A model generated the notes under the pieces. The model made no database searches. It saw only the letters and a program-made list of their open reading frames with translations, and was not told the origin of the DNA. Shown one piece after another: positions 1 through 6,700 of a stretch of 20,463 nt of DNA; position 1 is the first letter of the stretch; the number at the start of each line of letters is the position of its first letter. Position numbers and translations under genes: made by a program. This DNA comes from a virus, in the IMG/VR virus record IMGVR_UViG_3300043436_003442, positions 1 through 20,463 of that record; one strand, written 5' to 3'.

Positions 1-71
1 CTAATGGTCTGCGTATTAAAACGCCAACCCGCCGGAAGTACCTTGAGATATGGGGGGCTCGTCCTCATCAT
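1..71 (-). CDS. Partial unknown protein (N-terminal 23 residues only)
   Basis: An open frame starts with ATGATG and overlaps the stop codon of the tail-fibre-like gene by four bases (ATGA), the usual junction in this operon. It reads MMRTSPPYLKVLPAGW and continues off the left edge, so only 23 codons are visible. Nothing in this fragment identifies a family. Its position downstream of the tail-fibre and LamG genes suggests another virion or distal tail gene, which is inference from position only. Confidence 0.5.
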   Translation of the reverse strand, partial: MMRTSPPYLKVLPAGWRFNTQTI

Positions 72-1228
72 GTCTGCTTCTCCTGCCACTCAGCATTCTT
101 GCCACTCTTAACCCTGGTTATCTCAGTCCCACTTGCCGAAGCTATCTCCACCGACCAATCATACCAGCCAGGTCGAAGCAATCCAGTAACCGCCTGAGAT
201 ACATCAAATCGAAGAGTCACGTTTCCGCTTCCTGCATCAATTACAGTCCCGCTCTGAATAAATGAATTAACCCCTTGGTCATCTTCATACCTCATCCCAA
301 ATTTACAGGTCGCTGTTGCCGCTACGAATCCGCTCGGCAATGCAACCGTCCAAGAAAACGCCCTACCGTTAGCGTTTAGGTAGTCATCCCCAATAATAAG
401 TGGACTTGCCAATTGACCCGATGCTGTAACCGGAGTCGATACAGTCACCGTCCCGCCTGCCTGGATCAGATCGGTTTGGCTCTTGACGTTGTTCAGGATA
501 TTCCCTGCCTGCGTCCCGCTGTAACCTGTAGAAAGATCAGTAGACCAAGGATTACCAGCCGCACCTGAATCGATCAAAGCCTTACCCGTTGTGCCTGCTG
601 TCGTGTGACCGCTTGTAGGCTCATTCCAAACACCGTTAACGACTTCTGTTACAGCATCGCTTGCTAGCCCCGCCGCTGTAAGCCAATTAGCAGAGAATGC
701 CGCTGAGGTGACAACGCCTGCTTGTAGTGCATGAATATCCGCTGCGATATGACCTGATCCCGCGCCGGTCACCTGAACCGATCGATTGTTGTTGTTGCTT
801 ATCAAGACGTGTTTACCGAAGCTATCGGCAACCCATGTTGCAGTCGTCAATGAGTTCCACACCGCCGTTGGAATTGCGTCAACGCTGGTTTGCGTCGCTC
901 GGCTTCCAATGGTCGCATCGATTCGCGACAATCCAAACGCCGCGCCATCACTAGGATTCGCTGCCGTAAACACAACAGTCTTTTCAACAGGAGATGCACC
1001 CGAAGCGATAAACAAATACGAACCCTCGTCTGCATTTGTATCCGCTTGCGATAGATTGAATCGATATTGACCGTTGCCAAGCTCGCTCGTCGTTCCTGTA
1101 GCTGTCGCTTGCGCACCATTGTCGAGGGCTAGATAAGCAGTCACGCTCGCACCGGTCAAACCTAATCCGGTCGAAGTATTAATCAAAGCGAAGTAAATGT
1201 ATTGATTCGCGACGTTCTTACGGTACAT
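68..1228 (-). CDS. Tail-fibre / baseplate-associated structural protein candidate
   Basis: 386 aa if translation starts at the ATG at 1228, whose A is also the last base of the upstream TGA stop (TGATG). The N-terminal ~100 residues alternate short beta-type segments rich in Thr, Ala, Gly and Ser, with a pattern (ATGTTSELGNGQYRFNLSQA) like the N-terminal domains of phage baseplate-upper or tail-fibre proteins. The middle is low-complexity (Thr/Ser/Ala/Asn-rich), and residues ~270-386 look like an immunoglobulin-like beta domain ending in SGKNAEWQEKQT. No enzymatic motif is visible. Linked tightly to the LamG gene upstream and to a partial gene downstream. A virion surface role is inferred from composition and context. 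Confidence 0.6.
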   Translation of the reverse strand: MYRKNVANQYIYFALINTSTGLGLTGASVTAYLALDNGAQATATGTTSELGNGQYRFNLSQADTNADEGSYLFIASGASPVEKTVVFTAANPSDGAAFGLSRIDATIGSRATQTSVDAIPTAVWNSLTTATWVADSFGKHVLISNNNNRSVQVTGAGSGHIAADIHALQAGVVTSAAFSANWLTAAGLASDAVTEVVNGVWNEPTSGHTTAGTTGKALIDSGAAGNPWSTDLSTGYSGTQAGNILNNVKSQTDLIQAGGTVTVSTPVTASGQLASPLIIGDDYLNANGRAFSWTVALPSGFVAATATCKFGMRYEDDQGVNSFIQSGTVIDAGSGNVTLRFDVSQAVTGLLRPGWYDWSVEIASASGTEITRVKSGKNAEWQEKQT

Positions 1229-2067
1229 CAATAAACTCCGCTTCCGATTAAGTGTTGTCGATTAACCCAATAGCCTTTGAATCCGCCTGCCTGTTCCGTG
1301 TATCTTCGCCTGCGTCGCAACGGCATGTTACCGCGTCCGATCTGCCATAACTGACGCACCTCGCCCGCTGTCAAGGCTCGGTTGTAAATGCGGATGTCGT
1401 CAAGCTGGCCGTTCAGACGATTACTTGCTGCATTCAGCGTAATCGAAGATGTATTTGTTGTCACCGAGAATGAGCCTGCGCCTGTCGTTGTTTGCAAAAC
1501 ACCATCGAAATAAACAGAAAAGTTTCCGGCAGTACCTCTCCCATTGCCGTTATAGCTCAAAGCATAATGATGCCATCCACTCGTCATTACAGCAGTTGTC
1601 AAGTCGGCTCTATTTCTAGACCAGGCATTTGCTGTCCCAAAAAGTATCCCGCGATAATTTCCTGATAAGTCACTCGACACGCCAAATTCCCAGGCTAAAT
1701 TGTCGTCAGATGTAAGCATTAAAAACTTAGTGAAGACATTGGCAAAATCGCGAACATTCGCGAACAACGATACAGAAAATGGGGATGCATTTGCTGCGTA
1801 AATCGTGCTTCCAGAAATCGCAACAAAGTCATTCGACCCATCGAAATCCAACGCAATCTTTCCACCACTGGTGACCCAATCATCGTTGGCCATGTTTGTG
1901 AGAGTGCCCCAGTTCTGACGGCCCGATAGATCCCACAATCGAGTACCACCCATTGCAGGATTAAGCGACGGGCACCACCATCCAGCATCAGGAAACGACC
2001 TCGGAAACATCGCCTCCGATGCCGAGCGAGCGAAACCAGAATGTACCGACGTATTGAGCCAGGTCAC
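1228..2067 (-). CDS. LamG / concanavalin A-like lectin domain virion protein
   Basis: 279 aa, GTG start at 2067 sharing one base with the upstream TAG (TAGTG), with an AAGGTGG SD about 9 nt before it. Residues ~70-245 carry the hallmarks of the LamG-like jelly-roll fold: FDGSNDFVAIS, then SGWHHYALSYNG, FSVYFDGVLQ, and near the end LNGQLDDIRIYNRALTAGEV. In phages such domains are found on tail fibres, capsid decorations and other surface proteins, where they bind glycans or proteins. The C-terminus after the domain is Arg-rich (PLRRRRRYTEQ) and then aromatic. The domain call is from motifs; receptor binding is inference. Confidence 0.85.
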   Translation of the reverse strand: MTWLNTSVHSGFARSASEAMFPRSFPDAGWWCPSLNPAMGGTRLWDLSGRQNWGTLTNMANDDWVTSGGKIALDFDGSNDFVAISGSTIYAANASPFSVSLFANVRDFANVFTKFLMLTSDDNLAWEFGVSSDLSGNYRGILFGTANAWSRNRADLTTAVMTSGWHHYALSYNGNGRGTAGNFSVYFDGVLQTTTGAGSFSVTTNTSSITLNAASNRLNGQLDDIRIYNRALTAGEVRQLWQIGRGNMPLRRRRRYTEQAGGFKGYWVNRQHLIGSGVY

Positions 2068-2597
2068 TACTCAACCACCTTATCAATTAGCGGTACAAGG
2101 ATGACCCGCGAACCGTTGTTCGTTGCCGTTGCTTCGTCTCGGATCGCTTGCCCAAGGTTGTTATCAACGATTGGAGCGACGTAACGACCGATTGGACGCC
2201 AAACAACCGGAGCCTGAATTAGCACCGTATCAGCGTCAGCCGTTGCGACCAACGACGTCACCGCTGGCCCTGCTTGACGTAAATTAGCATCCGAAGTCCC
2301 GAGCGTGTAAGACGCATCCGATCCAGTGACCTTAGCAGGCCACTCAGAGCCATCGCGGGAATTGACTAAGTACAAATCGACGGTATTTCCAACCGCCGGA
2401 GCTGTACCGGTCTCGATAATTAAATACACCGCGTAATCTCGATCCCAATTCTCTGTGAGATCAGCCGACCCACCTTGACGAGCAGCACCGTTAGCAAGAG
2501 CATCAAACGACAGCGTGTGAGTCACACCGCTAGCACCAGCCTCACCCCAAATAATCGCCGTCCCTTGTGAAACCTTAAACAAATCAGGCAACGCCAT
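2067..2597 (-). CDS. Phage structural protein candidate, unknown function
   Basis: 176 aa beginning MALPDLFKVSQGTAIIWGEA; the start overlaps the upstream gene end by 14 nt and has an AAGGAG SD upstream. The sequence is beta-rich, Gly/Ala/Thr/Asp-rich and lacks Cys, typical of tail or decoration proteins. No catalytic motif is seen. It sits directly upstream of the LamG and tail-fibre-like genes and overlaps the 152-aa gene, so it probably belongs to the same virion module. I do not recognise a named family. Confidence 0.6.
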   Translation of the reverse strand: MALPDLFKVSQGTAIIWGEAGASGVTHTLSFDALANGAARQGGSADLTENWDRDYAVYLIIETGTAPAVGNTVDLYLVNSRDGSEWPAKVTGSDASYTLGTSDANLRQAGPAVTSLVATADADTVLIQAPVVWRPIGRYVAPIVDNNLGQAIRDEATATNNGSRVILVPLIDKVVE

Positions 2598-3042
2598 TTT
2601 GAATCATGCTCCTTGCTGATTTAACGTGACCGGGCTCAACATGCGACCAGCCTACCGATTCCGTCCACTTGATTGTGACCCAACGTAGCGACTTGAGCCG
2701 CTCGATTTGGGCTTGAGTTGCAATGCCAAACGATACTAGCCCCTGCATCATGTCGATCGCTGCTTGCTTGTCGAGGTCAGCATTTTGCACCCGACCGCCA
2801 ACGTCATCGATCCAACCAGCAATCGAGATGCAAAGCTTCCTGATCTGTTCGTCGGATGATTGCTGGCCGATGATGATCGGAGCGTAAACAGCCTCCTCAA
2901 TGGCCCACTGTTTAACCTCGACCACCGGAACCAATCGCTTTACCGTGACAGTCAGCACGTTTATCAAGTCCGCCGCTTGTTGGTCGCTTGTGCCTTGGTA
3001 CTGAGTCTTTTTGAGTTCTTCGATCAATGGTTCGTAATTCAC
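2584..3042 (-). CDS. Small phage protein resembling tail-region proteins of unknown function
   Basis: 152 aa with a GTG start overlapping the desaturase-like gene stop by four bases (GTGA). The opening MNYEPLIEELKKTQYQGTSD followed by QQAADLINVLTV resembles a common phage family whose members start with a short helix, an 'aY.G.sD...A..LN' segment and a helical middle; its function is unknown to me. The C-terminal third (SLRWVTIKWTES) looks like an added strand-rich segment. It is the first gene left of the envelope cassette and precedes the structural genes. The family resemblance is from memory of sequence style. Confidence 0.55.
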   Translation of the reverse strand: MNYEPLIEELKKTQYQGTSDQQAADLINVLTVTVKRLVPVVEVKQWAIEEAVYAPIIIGQQSSDEQIRKLCISIAGWIDDVGGRVQNADLDKQAAIDMMQGLVSFGIATQAQIERLKSLRWVTIKWTESVGWSHVEPGHVKSARSMIQNGVA

Positions 3043-3566
3043 GCTCGCGCCTCAATTCTGGTTGTGACGAAAACAACGTACTCGATGTAACGCCAAAAAC
3101 CGATCGCATCAAAAATCGGATTAAGCATCGGACTCATAACGCAGTATCGGATATGATAGGGCGAACGATGATGCTCGGCATGATGCTTGCACGATTGTAG
3201 GATGCCACATCGTTGAGCCATCGATACCAACCAACCGTTTCGCCCCTTCGAGTGCCCCCAAGCATGGATCTGGTTGGCTTGGGACAAGAACAAAAACGTC
3301 AGCCATGCGTCGCGAGTCGCATTGCAGCAAAGGCACGCGCCACAAGCCAACATCGATGGAATGATGGTTGTGTAATTGCGATGCCAATAAGAGCCCTTCA
3401 GGAATGCGTATTGATCCGAATGGTGGAGTTGGTTTGGCCCACCGATGAGCCTGCCGAAAACCGGCGTATCTTGGTCAAGGTACGAATCCTCCCACCAGTG
3501 AAAAACACCGGCAATAAAGTCAGCCGTTAGGAATGATATGATTACGAACAGGATCCACTCAATCAC
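3039..3566 (-). CDS. CarF/Kua (TMEM189, plasmanylethanolamine desaturase)-like membrane lipid desaturase
   Basis: 175 aa from a GTG at 3566 that overlaps the previous stop (GTGA) and lies 9 nt after GGAGG; an upstream TTG at 3575 would abut the SD and is less likely. The protein has an N-terminal membrane segment (IEWILFVIISFLTADFIAG), a second hydrophobic stretch around residues 70-98, and the family-type histidine pattern: FHWWEDSY (H23), PNQLHHSDQ (H48, H49), H62, NQIHAWGHS (H101, H105), KHHAEHHRSPYH (H128, H129, H132, H133, H138). CarF/Kua enzymes introduce the vinyl-ether double bond of plasmalogens, using His-bound di-iron in membranes. Substrate here is unknown; a generic lipid desaturase is the fallback. 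It lies in a cassette of membrane proteins. Confidence 0.82.
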   Translation of the reverse strand: MIEWILFVIISFLTADFIAGVFHWWEDSYLDQDTPVFGRLIGGPNQLHHSDQYAFLKGSYWHRNYTTIIPSMLACGACLCCNATRDAWLTFLFLSQANQIHAWGHSKGRNGWLVSMAQRCGILQSCKHHAEHHRSPYHIRYCVMSPMLNPIFDAIGFWRYIEYVVFVTTRIEARA

Positions 3567-3775
3567 TTGTTGCAACCTCCGAGCAATTTACCGATCTCAG
3601 TTTGCAACGTCTCAATCTTGGCCCAAAGTTTTTCGCGATCTGATCGACATTCCTGCAAATCGCTTCGCGTGGTTTTCTTTTCTTCGACGAACAAGCGAAA
3701 CAAGATTCCGACCGCTGTGCTTAACGCTGCGACCATGCCCGAGCCGATGATGTAAACCAAGCTTTCCTGAGTCAC
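3563..3775 (-). CDS. Single-pass membrane / coiled-coil protein (holin accessory or spanin-like candidate)
   Basis: 70 aa, GTG start at 3775 overlapping the upstream stop (GTGA). Residues ~8-28 (YIIGSGMVAALSTAVGILFR) form a membrane helix, and residues ~31-65 are charged heptad-like sequence (EEKKTTRSDLQECRSDREKL) suggesting a coiled coil. It ends in GGCNK. This layout is seen in phage lysis-cassette proteins such as haemolysin XhlA-like or inner-membrane spanin-like proteins, but no family-specific motif allows a firm call. Confidence 0.55.
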   Translation of the reverse strand: MTQESLVYIIGSGMVAALSTAVGILFRLFVEEKKTTRSDLQECRSDREKLWAKIETLQTEIGKLLGGCNK

Positions 3776-4206
3776 TTTACGAGCCCTTTCGCCTGTTCAA
3801 AAGTGAGATAGCCAACGTGATCCTTGCGATCCGATCCCTTGGAGACTTCAAACCTTGGAGTCACCGGAAACGGATGATCCTCGACAATGCCTACCGACCA
3901 TCCGGCATCCAAGAATTTTTGCATCTCGCACCGCTTCCACTTCTCGCATGGCGGGCAATTCTTGGAGACGAATACCAGAATCTCGATCTTCAATGGCTTG
4001 TCGCTTGGGCTTGGGATCGGCTTGGGATCTTCGATCGGAGCTGGTTGAACTGTTAGAGAATCTCGAACAGTTGCCACCTGTTTAACAAGGTCGCTCGACG
4101 GTATGTCGCATTGAGTTGGATCTGGCTTGGATCCATTGAAGAACCAACCAAGCAAGCAAAGCATTATACAGCAAATCAAAATAGACTCCCTTCGTTCATT
4201 GCTCAT
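3772..4206 (-). CDS. Membrane-anchored thioredoxin-fold candidate with CPPC motif
   Basis: 144 aa, ATG at 4206 overlapping the protease stop (ATGA). The N-terminus (residues 9-23, ILICCIMLCLLGWFF) is a signal anchor or signal peptide. A Pro-rich linker (residues 55-70) leads to a small domain reading KIEILVFVSKNCPPCEKWKR, with C84-Pro-Pro-C87 right after a beta strand as in thioredoxins and glutaredoxins, plus C93. A cis-Pro-like VTPRF follows at ~115. Probably a periplasmic or membrane-facing disulfide oxidoreductase; the coupled papain-like enzyme just upstream could be a client. An earlier in-frame ATG at 4299 lies inside the protease gene and is rejected as the start. Confidence 0.7.
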   Translation of the reverse strand: MSNERRESILICCIMLCLLGWFFNGSKPDPTQCDIPSSDLVKQVATVRDSLTVQPAPIEDPKPIPSPSDKPLKIEILVFVSKNCPPCEKWKRCEMQKFLDAGWSVGIVEDHPFPVTPRFEVSKGSDRKDHVGYLTFEQAKGLVK

Positions 4207-5027
4207 CCCAATGGCCTCGACTGCATCCAAGATACTTTTCGGGGCCCAGGCGTTGAAAGATCCGATACGCCAACGATTGATGTCCATTGATGCTTGCAAA
4301 GAGCATCAATTACGCTTGGTGCAATTTCAGTCCAAGAATCGTTGTGACTGTTTAGCCGCCAAAGGTAGTTCCGGCCCTGTTTGTCTCTGCGTTTGCTGTA
4401 GCCGAGCCATGCCGTAGCATGACCGCCACCGCGACCAAGACCGACCGACTCCAAAACACCGTTGCGACTGTAGAACGAATCGTTCCAAAGCGTTCCGGTA
4501 TGAACCGCACCTACGCCGCTTGCCAAATATCGAAAGATGGCATCATACGAATCGAGCCAAGTATGCGAGCCGATTCGATACGGGAAAGCCTTCATCCTCA
4601 TATCGTCGGTAATGAGCGTCCGGGCGTTGCTAGGGTATGGCGTTAAGTATGGCAAATCCTTTTCGGGAAGCATACCGATCGATGTTGCAACCTTAAGCCC
4701 TGCTTCGATGGTCGATCCCTTGTCAACACCGAGCAAACCTTGGCTCTGTCTTTGGGACTCAAGATACGCAAACAACTGCGACAACTGACGATCAACGCTA
4801 AACGAGCCATGCACCAACGCCCAAACGTACTCGCAAGCATTGGTCAATGAAAATCCTTGGCAGGATCCCATGTTGCCCTGCTTATCATGTCGCATCAGTG
4901 GCCGTGGATCGATCTCATCGGGAGCTGCGAAGTCTCGCATCGTGAAAGCAATTTCGGTCGAGCCTGCCTTGATCGCGTCTCGATTCTCGATGGTTGGATC
5001 GTAGCCTGTGAATTCAAAGTCACTCAC
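4203..5027 (-). CDS. Papain-like (C1-type) cysteine peptidase
   Basis: 274 aa, GTG start at 5027 overlapping the upstream TGA (GTGA), with GGAGG about 6 nt before it. The papain signature is visible in order: oxyanion Gln50 and catalytic Cys56 in KQGNMGSCQGFSLTNACEY, His203 in GRGGGHATAWLGYS, and Asn226 in YLWRLNSHNDSWTE. Residues 1-45 resemble a short N-terminal extension (GYDPTIENRDAIKAG) and no signal peptide is seen. C1-like enzymes cleave peptide bonds; in a phage lysis/structural setting it could cut host envelope proteins or peptidoglycan stems, or process virion proteins. It is coupled to membrane proteins on both sides. Fold assignment is good; target is unknown. Confidence 0.8.
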   Translation of the reverse strand: MSDFEFTGYDPTIENRDAIKAGSTEIAFTMRDFAAPDEIDPRPLMRHDKQGNMGSCQGFSLTNACEYVWALVHGSFSVDRQLSQLFAYLESQRQSQGLLGVDKGSTIEAGLKVATSIGMLPEKDLPYLTPYPSNARTLITDDMRMKAFPYRIGSHTWLDSYDAIFRYLASGVGAVHTGTLWNDSFYSRNGVLESVGLGRGGGHATAWLGYSKRRDKQGRNYLWRLNSHNDSWTEIAPSVIDALCKHQWTSIVGVSDLSTPGPRKVSWMQSRPLG

Positions 5028-5320
5028 TGCCCACCTCCATAGAATGCGATGCGAACAATGATGCCGCTTAAAAAAACCAAGTTGACAACAGCAGCAGCTA
5101 AAAGAAAGTTGATAGCTTTATTCGCCTCAGTGGTTTCGTTTTCGACCCCTCTAAGAGTTGTTTGAATTGAATTTAGCTTCTCAGACTGCTTAAAATAGCG
5201 ATCTTTCCAATCGTCGCGTTCTTTTCGCAACCTGTCCATTTCCATTTGATCTATTTCAATCACGCCTAGGACGGACTTGACCAACTCATCCCAAGGCTCT
5301 TGTTTCTTTTGCTCACTCAT
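5024..5320 (-). CDS. Coiled-coil, C-terminally anchored membrane protein
   Basis: 98 aa from the ATG at 5320 (MSEQKKQEPWDELV), which overlaps the upstream stop in ATGAGTGA. Residues ~20-65 are strongly charged with heptad spacing (MEMDRLRKERDDWKDRYFKQ), predicted coiled coil. Residues ~70-94 (NFLLAAAVVNLVFLSGIIVR) form one membrane helix near the C-terminus. Tail-anchored topology with a long cytoplasmic coiled coil is likely. A longer reading to 5404 would run through the neighbouring gene and is rejected. Confidence 0.6.
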   Translation of the reverse strand: MSEQKKQEPWDELVKSVLGVIEIDQMEMDRLRKERDDWKDRYFKQSEKLNSIQTTLRGVENETTEANKAINFLLAAAVVNLVFLSGIIVRIAFYGGGQ

Positions 5321-5480
5321 CCCAAAACACCCTCTTGGTAAGAGTCTTGATGGCATCGAGGATGATGGTAGAAGTATACGAGAAAAGCAGAGCGCAAACG
5401 CCAAAAAATACCAACACCAACGGTGTAAGCATCATCACCAAAGCGACAAACGCATCGCCTGTTGTGTCTGGATTGTCCAT
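5313..5480 (-). CDS. Small hydrophobic membrane protein (55 aa)
   Basis: A 55-codon frame starts with ATG directly after the upstream TAG (zero gap) and ends in TGA inside the ATGAGTGA junction with the next gene. It reads MDNPDTTGDAFVALVMMLTP, continues with a long hydrophobic run to about residue 42, and ends TKRVFWDE. One long or two short membrane helices fit. Small size, coupling and neighbours suggest a holin, holin-like or antiholin role, without proof. Confidence 0.6.
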   Translation of the reverse strand: MDNPDTTGDAFVALVMMLTPLVLVFFGVCALLFSYTSTIILDAIKTLTKRVFWDE

Positions 5481-5861
5481 CTACCACGCCCCCGCTATTT
5501 CACGATTGATCTTGGCTATCTCAGATTCCTTACCCGCGAAGCTTGCAGGCAAATCGAGTTTGTCAATGGCCTCGTAGACTTTGTTCAATGCGTCTTTTTG
5601 CTTAGCCCCTGCATTATCGGCAATAAACTTCGTCCATTGCTCTTGATCTTTGATCTCGCCCGATTCGATCTTTGAAGCCGCCTCCAAGAATGCCTGCTTG
5701 TAGGCCGATCGGATGGATGGCAACGTCTGAGAGACGACCGCCTTGAGCTCCTTCGGCTGTGGCTTGTCCGGTTGCGGTTGCTGATTTCGCAACAACGCAA
5801 AGACCGCGACTGCAGCGACGATCCAAGGCACCCAATTTTCTTTTTTCGCTTCCGCCATCAT
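5481..5861 (-). CDS. N-terminally anchored protein with helical soluble domain
   Basis: 126 aa (or 125 aa from the next ATG at 5858; AAGGA lies just upstream). Residues ~10-25 (WVPWIVAAVAVFALL) are a signal anchor, followed by a Pro/Gln/Lys linker and a charged, mostly helical domain (residues 40-126) with no Cys or His cluster and no catalytic motif. Downstream it abuts the 55-aa membrane gene. An 83-nt non-coding gap lies upstream. Function unknown; a periplasm-facing accessory of the envelope cassette is the contextual guess. Confidence 0.6.
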   Translation of the reverse strand: MMAEAKKENWVPWIVAAVAVFALLRNQQPQPDKPQPKELKAVVSQTLPSIRSAYKQAFLEAASKIESGEIKDQEQWTKFIADNAGAKQKDALNKVYEAIDKLDLPASFAGKESEIAKINREIAGAW

Positions 5862-5944
5862 CCATCCTTGTGTATCGCCCGTCTCGCTCCGACTAACCCG
5901 CTTGTAAGGATTGAAGGTTAGTAGGTAGTCGTTGCGATCTAGGC
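5862..5944 (-). other. Short intergenic gap inside the envelope cassette
   Basis: No open frame with an SD is visible here. In the transcript sense CTAACC and GGTTAG can pair as a six-base-pair hairpin with a long loop, but no U-run follows, so I do not call a terminator. The end near 5870 supplies the AAGGA of the downstream gene. Otherwise nothing is recognised. Confidence 0.35.
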
Positions 5945-6259
5945 TTAGTCGTTATCGTCGTCGCTGACCGTGGAATCGAAGGGCTCACCAACCGCAACAT
6001 CCTCCGAAGGATTCTCGACCTTCTGCGATTGCCACCATAGCCACAATCTAAGAGCGATCTGAATCAGCAAAAAGAGCGTAGCCGGATCGATGCCGACTAA
6101 CTCAGGATGCGAACCGAACAAAAGCTTTCCAGCTTCCTCATCGCCGTCGATGGTCTTTGCGACCAAATCGGCCACCGTTGGATCGGATCGACGAGCGATC
6201 CAGATTTCACGAGCCGCTCGCCGAGCCTTTAACCTGTCAGTAAATTTCACGCGATTCAC
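5945..6259 (-). CDS. Small membrane protein of the envelope cassette
   Basis: 104 aa, GTG start at 6259 overlapping the holin-like stop (GTGA). The N-terminal ~30 residues are very basic (RVKFTDRLKARRAAREIW), a helical acidic stretch follows, then one hydrophobic segment (residues ~59-77, ATLFLLIQIALRLWLWW), and an acidic tail ending VSDDDND. Basic head, membrane helix and acidic tail suggest a single-pass protein. No family recognised. Confidence 0.55.
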   Translation of the reverse strand: MNRVKFTDRLKARRAAREIWIARRSDPTVADLVAKTIDGDEEAGKLLFGSHPELVGIDPATLFLLIQIALRLWLWWQSQKVENPSEDVAVGEPFDSTVSDDDND

Positions 6260-6444
6260 TTGGTCACCTCATCAGGCTTAGGCAATGGCCGAACAGAATC
6301 GCCAACGATCCAAGCACCAACAACCCATACGAGCTGCTGAATTTGATCCTCAGTCAATGGGGTCTTGTCCTTGAGAACAACGACGGCAATCGTAGCCGCC
6401 GCCGCCCAAAATCGCTTGCTCTTAACTAAATCACCGATGTTCAT
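6256..6444 (-). CDS. Holin-like small membrane protein
   Basis: 62 aa, ATG at 6444 with AAAGGAG 10 nt upstream. Two hydrophobic segments are separated by a polar turn: FWAAAATIAVVVLKD (residues ~12-26) and QQLVWVVGAWIVGDS (~36-50), with a charged C-terminus PKPDEVTK. The 'GDLVKSKRFW' start followed by two short helices matches the general style of small phage holin families. It is the first gene after a promoter candidate and leads the membrane cassette, fitting a holin, but small size makes the call uncertain. Confidence 0.55.
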   Translation of the reverse strand: MNIGDLVKSKRFWAAAATIAVVVLKDKTPLTEDQIQQLVWVVGAWIVGDSVRPLPKPDEVTK

Positions 6445-6464
6445 AATTTTGACTCCTTTCTCGC

Positions 6465-6493
6465 ATTTTAGGCTTGACCCGCTGAAATTGCAA
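6465..6493 (-). promoter_or_regulatory. Sigma70-like promoter candidate before the envelope cassette
   Basis: On the minus strand TTGCAA (-35, 4/6) and TAAAAT (-10, 5/6) are separated by exactly 17 nt. The -10 lies about 20 nt upstream of the holin-like start codon, between it and the stop of the upstream regulator-like gene. The position separates replication genes from lysis and virion genes, which suits a middle or late transcription start. Matches are by eye only. Confidence 0.45.
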
Positions 6494-6502
6494 GCAACGG
6501 CC

Positions 6503-6700
6503 CTAAATTCGTTTCTCCCGCTTCCGAGCCGACTTAGCTGTCTTTGGCCGCTTCTTGGTCTTGCGTGTCAGAAATAGCCCTAAATGCTCGTTCATCGCCT
6601 CGAAAATCAGTTGGCTTAGAGTCATGTCCATTTTGGCCGCTGCTCGATCCCACGCCGACCAAGCTTCATCGGGTTGCGAGATGTTTTTTCGTTGCGTCAT
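6503..6700 (-). CDS. Small ribbon-helix-helix-like basic protein
   Basis: 65 aa, overlapping the RusA stop by four bases. Residues ~8-40 (SQPDEAWSAWDRAAAKMDMT followed by LSQLIFEAMNEHL) have the strand-helix-helix pattern of CopG/Arc-type DNA-binding proteins, with the 'G/M-T-L-S' turn between helices. Residues 45-65 are almost all Lys/Arg/Ala. It resembles the 69-aa protein at 18188-18397 in the same pattern. Located just before the envelope-cassette promoter candidate, it might bind there. The fold is inferred from pattern only. Confidence 0.5.
   Translation of the reverse strand: MTQRKNISQPDEAWSAWDRAAAKMDMTLSQLIFEAMNEHLGLFLTRKTKKRPKTAKSARKREKRI

Noticed and set aside
3567-3575. TTG start three codons upstream of the desaturase-like gene
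   Set aside because: The SD GGAGG would touch the start codon; the GTG at 3566 has correct 9-nt spacing and the common GTGA overlap.
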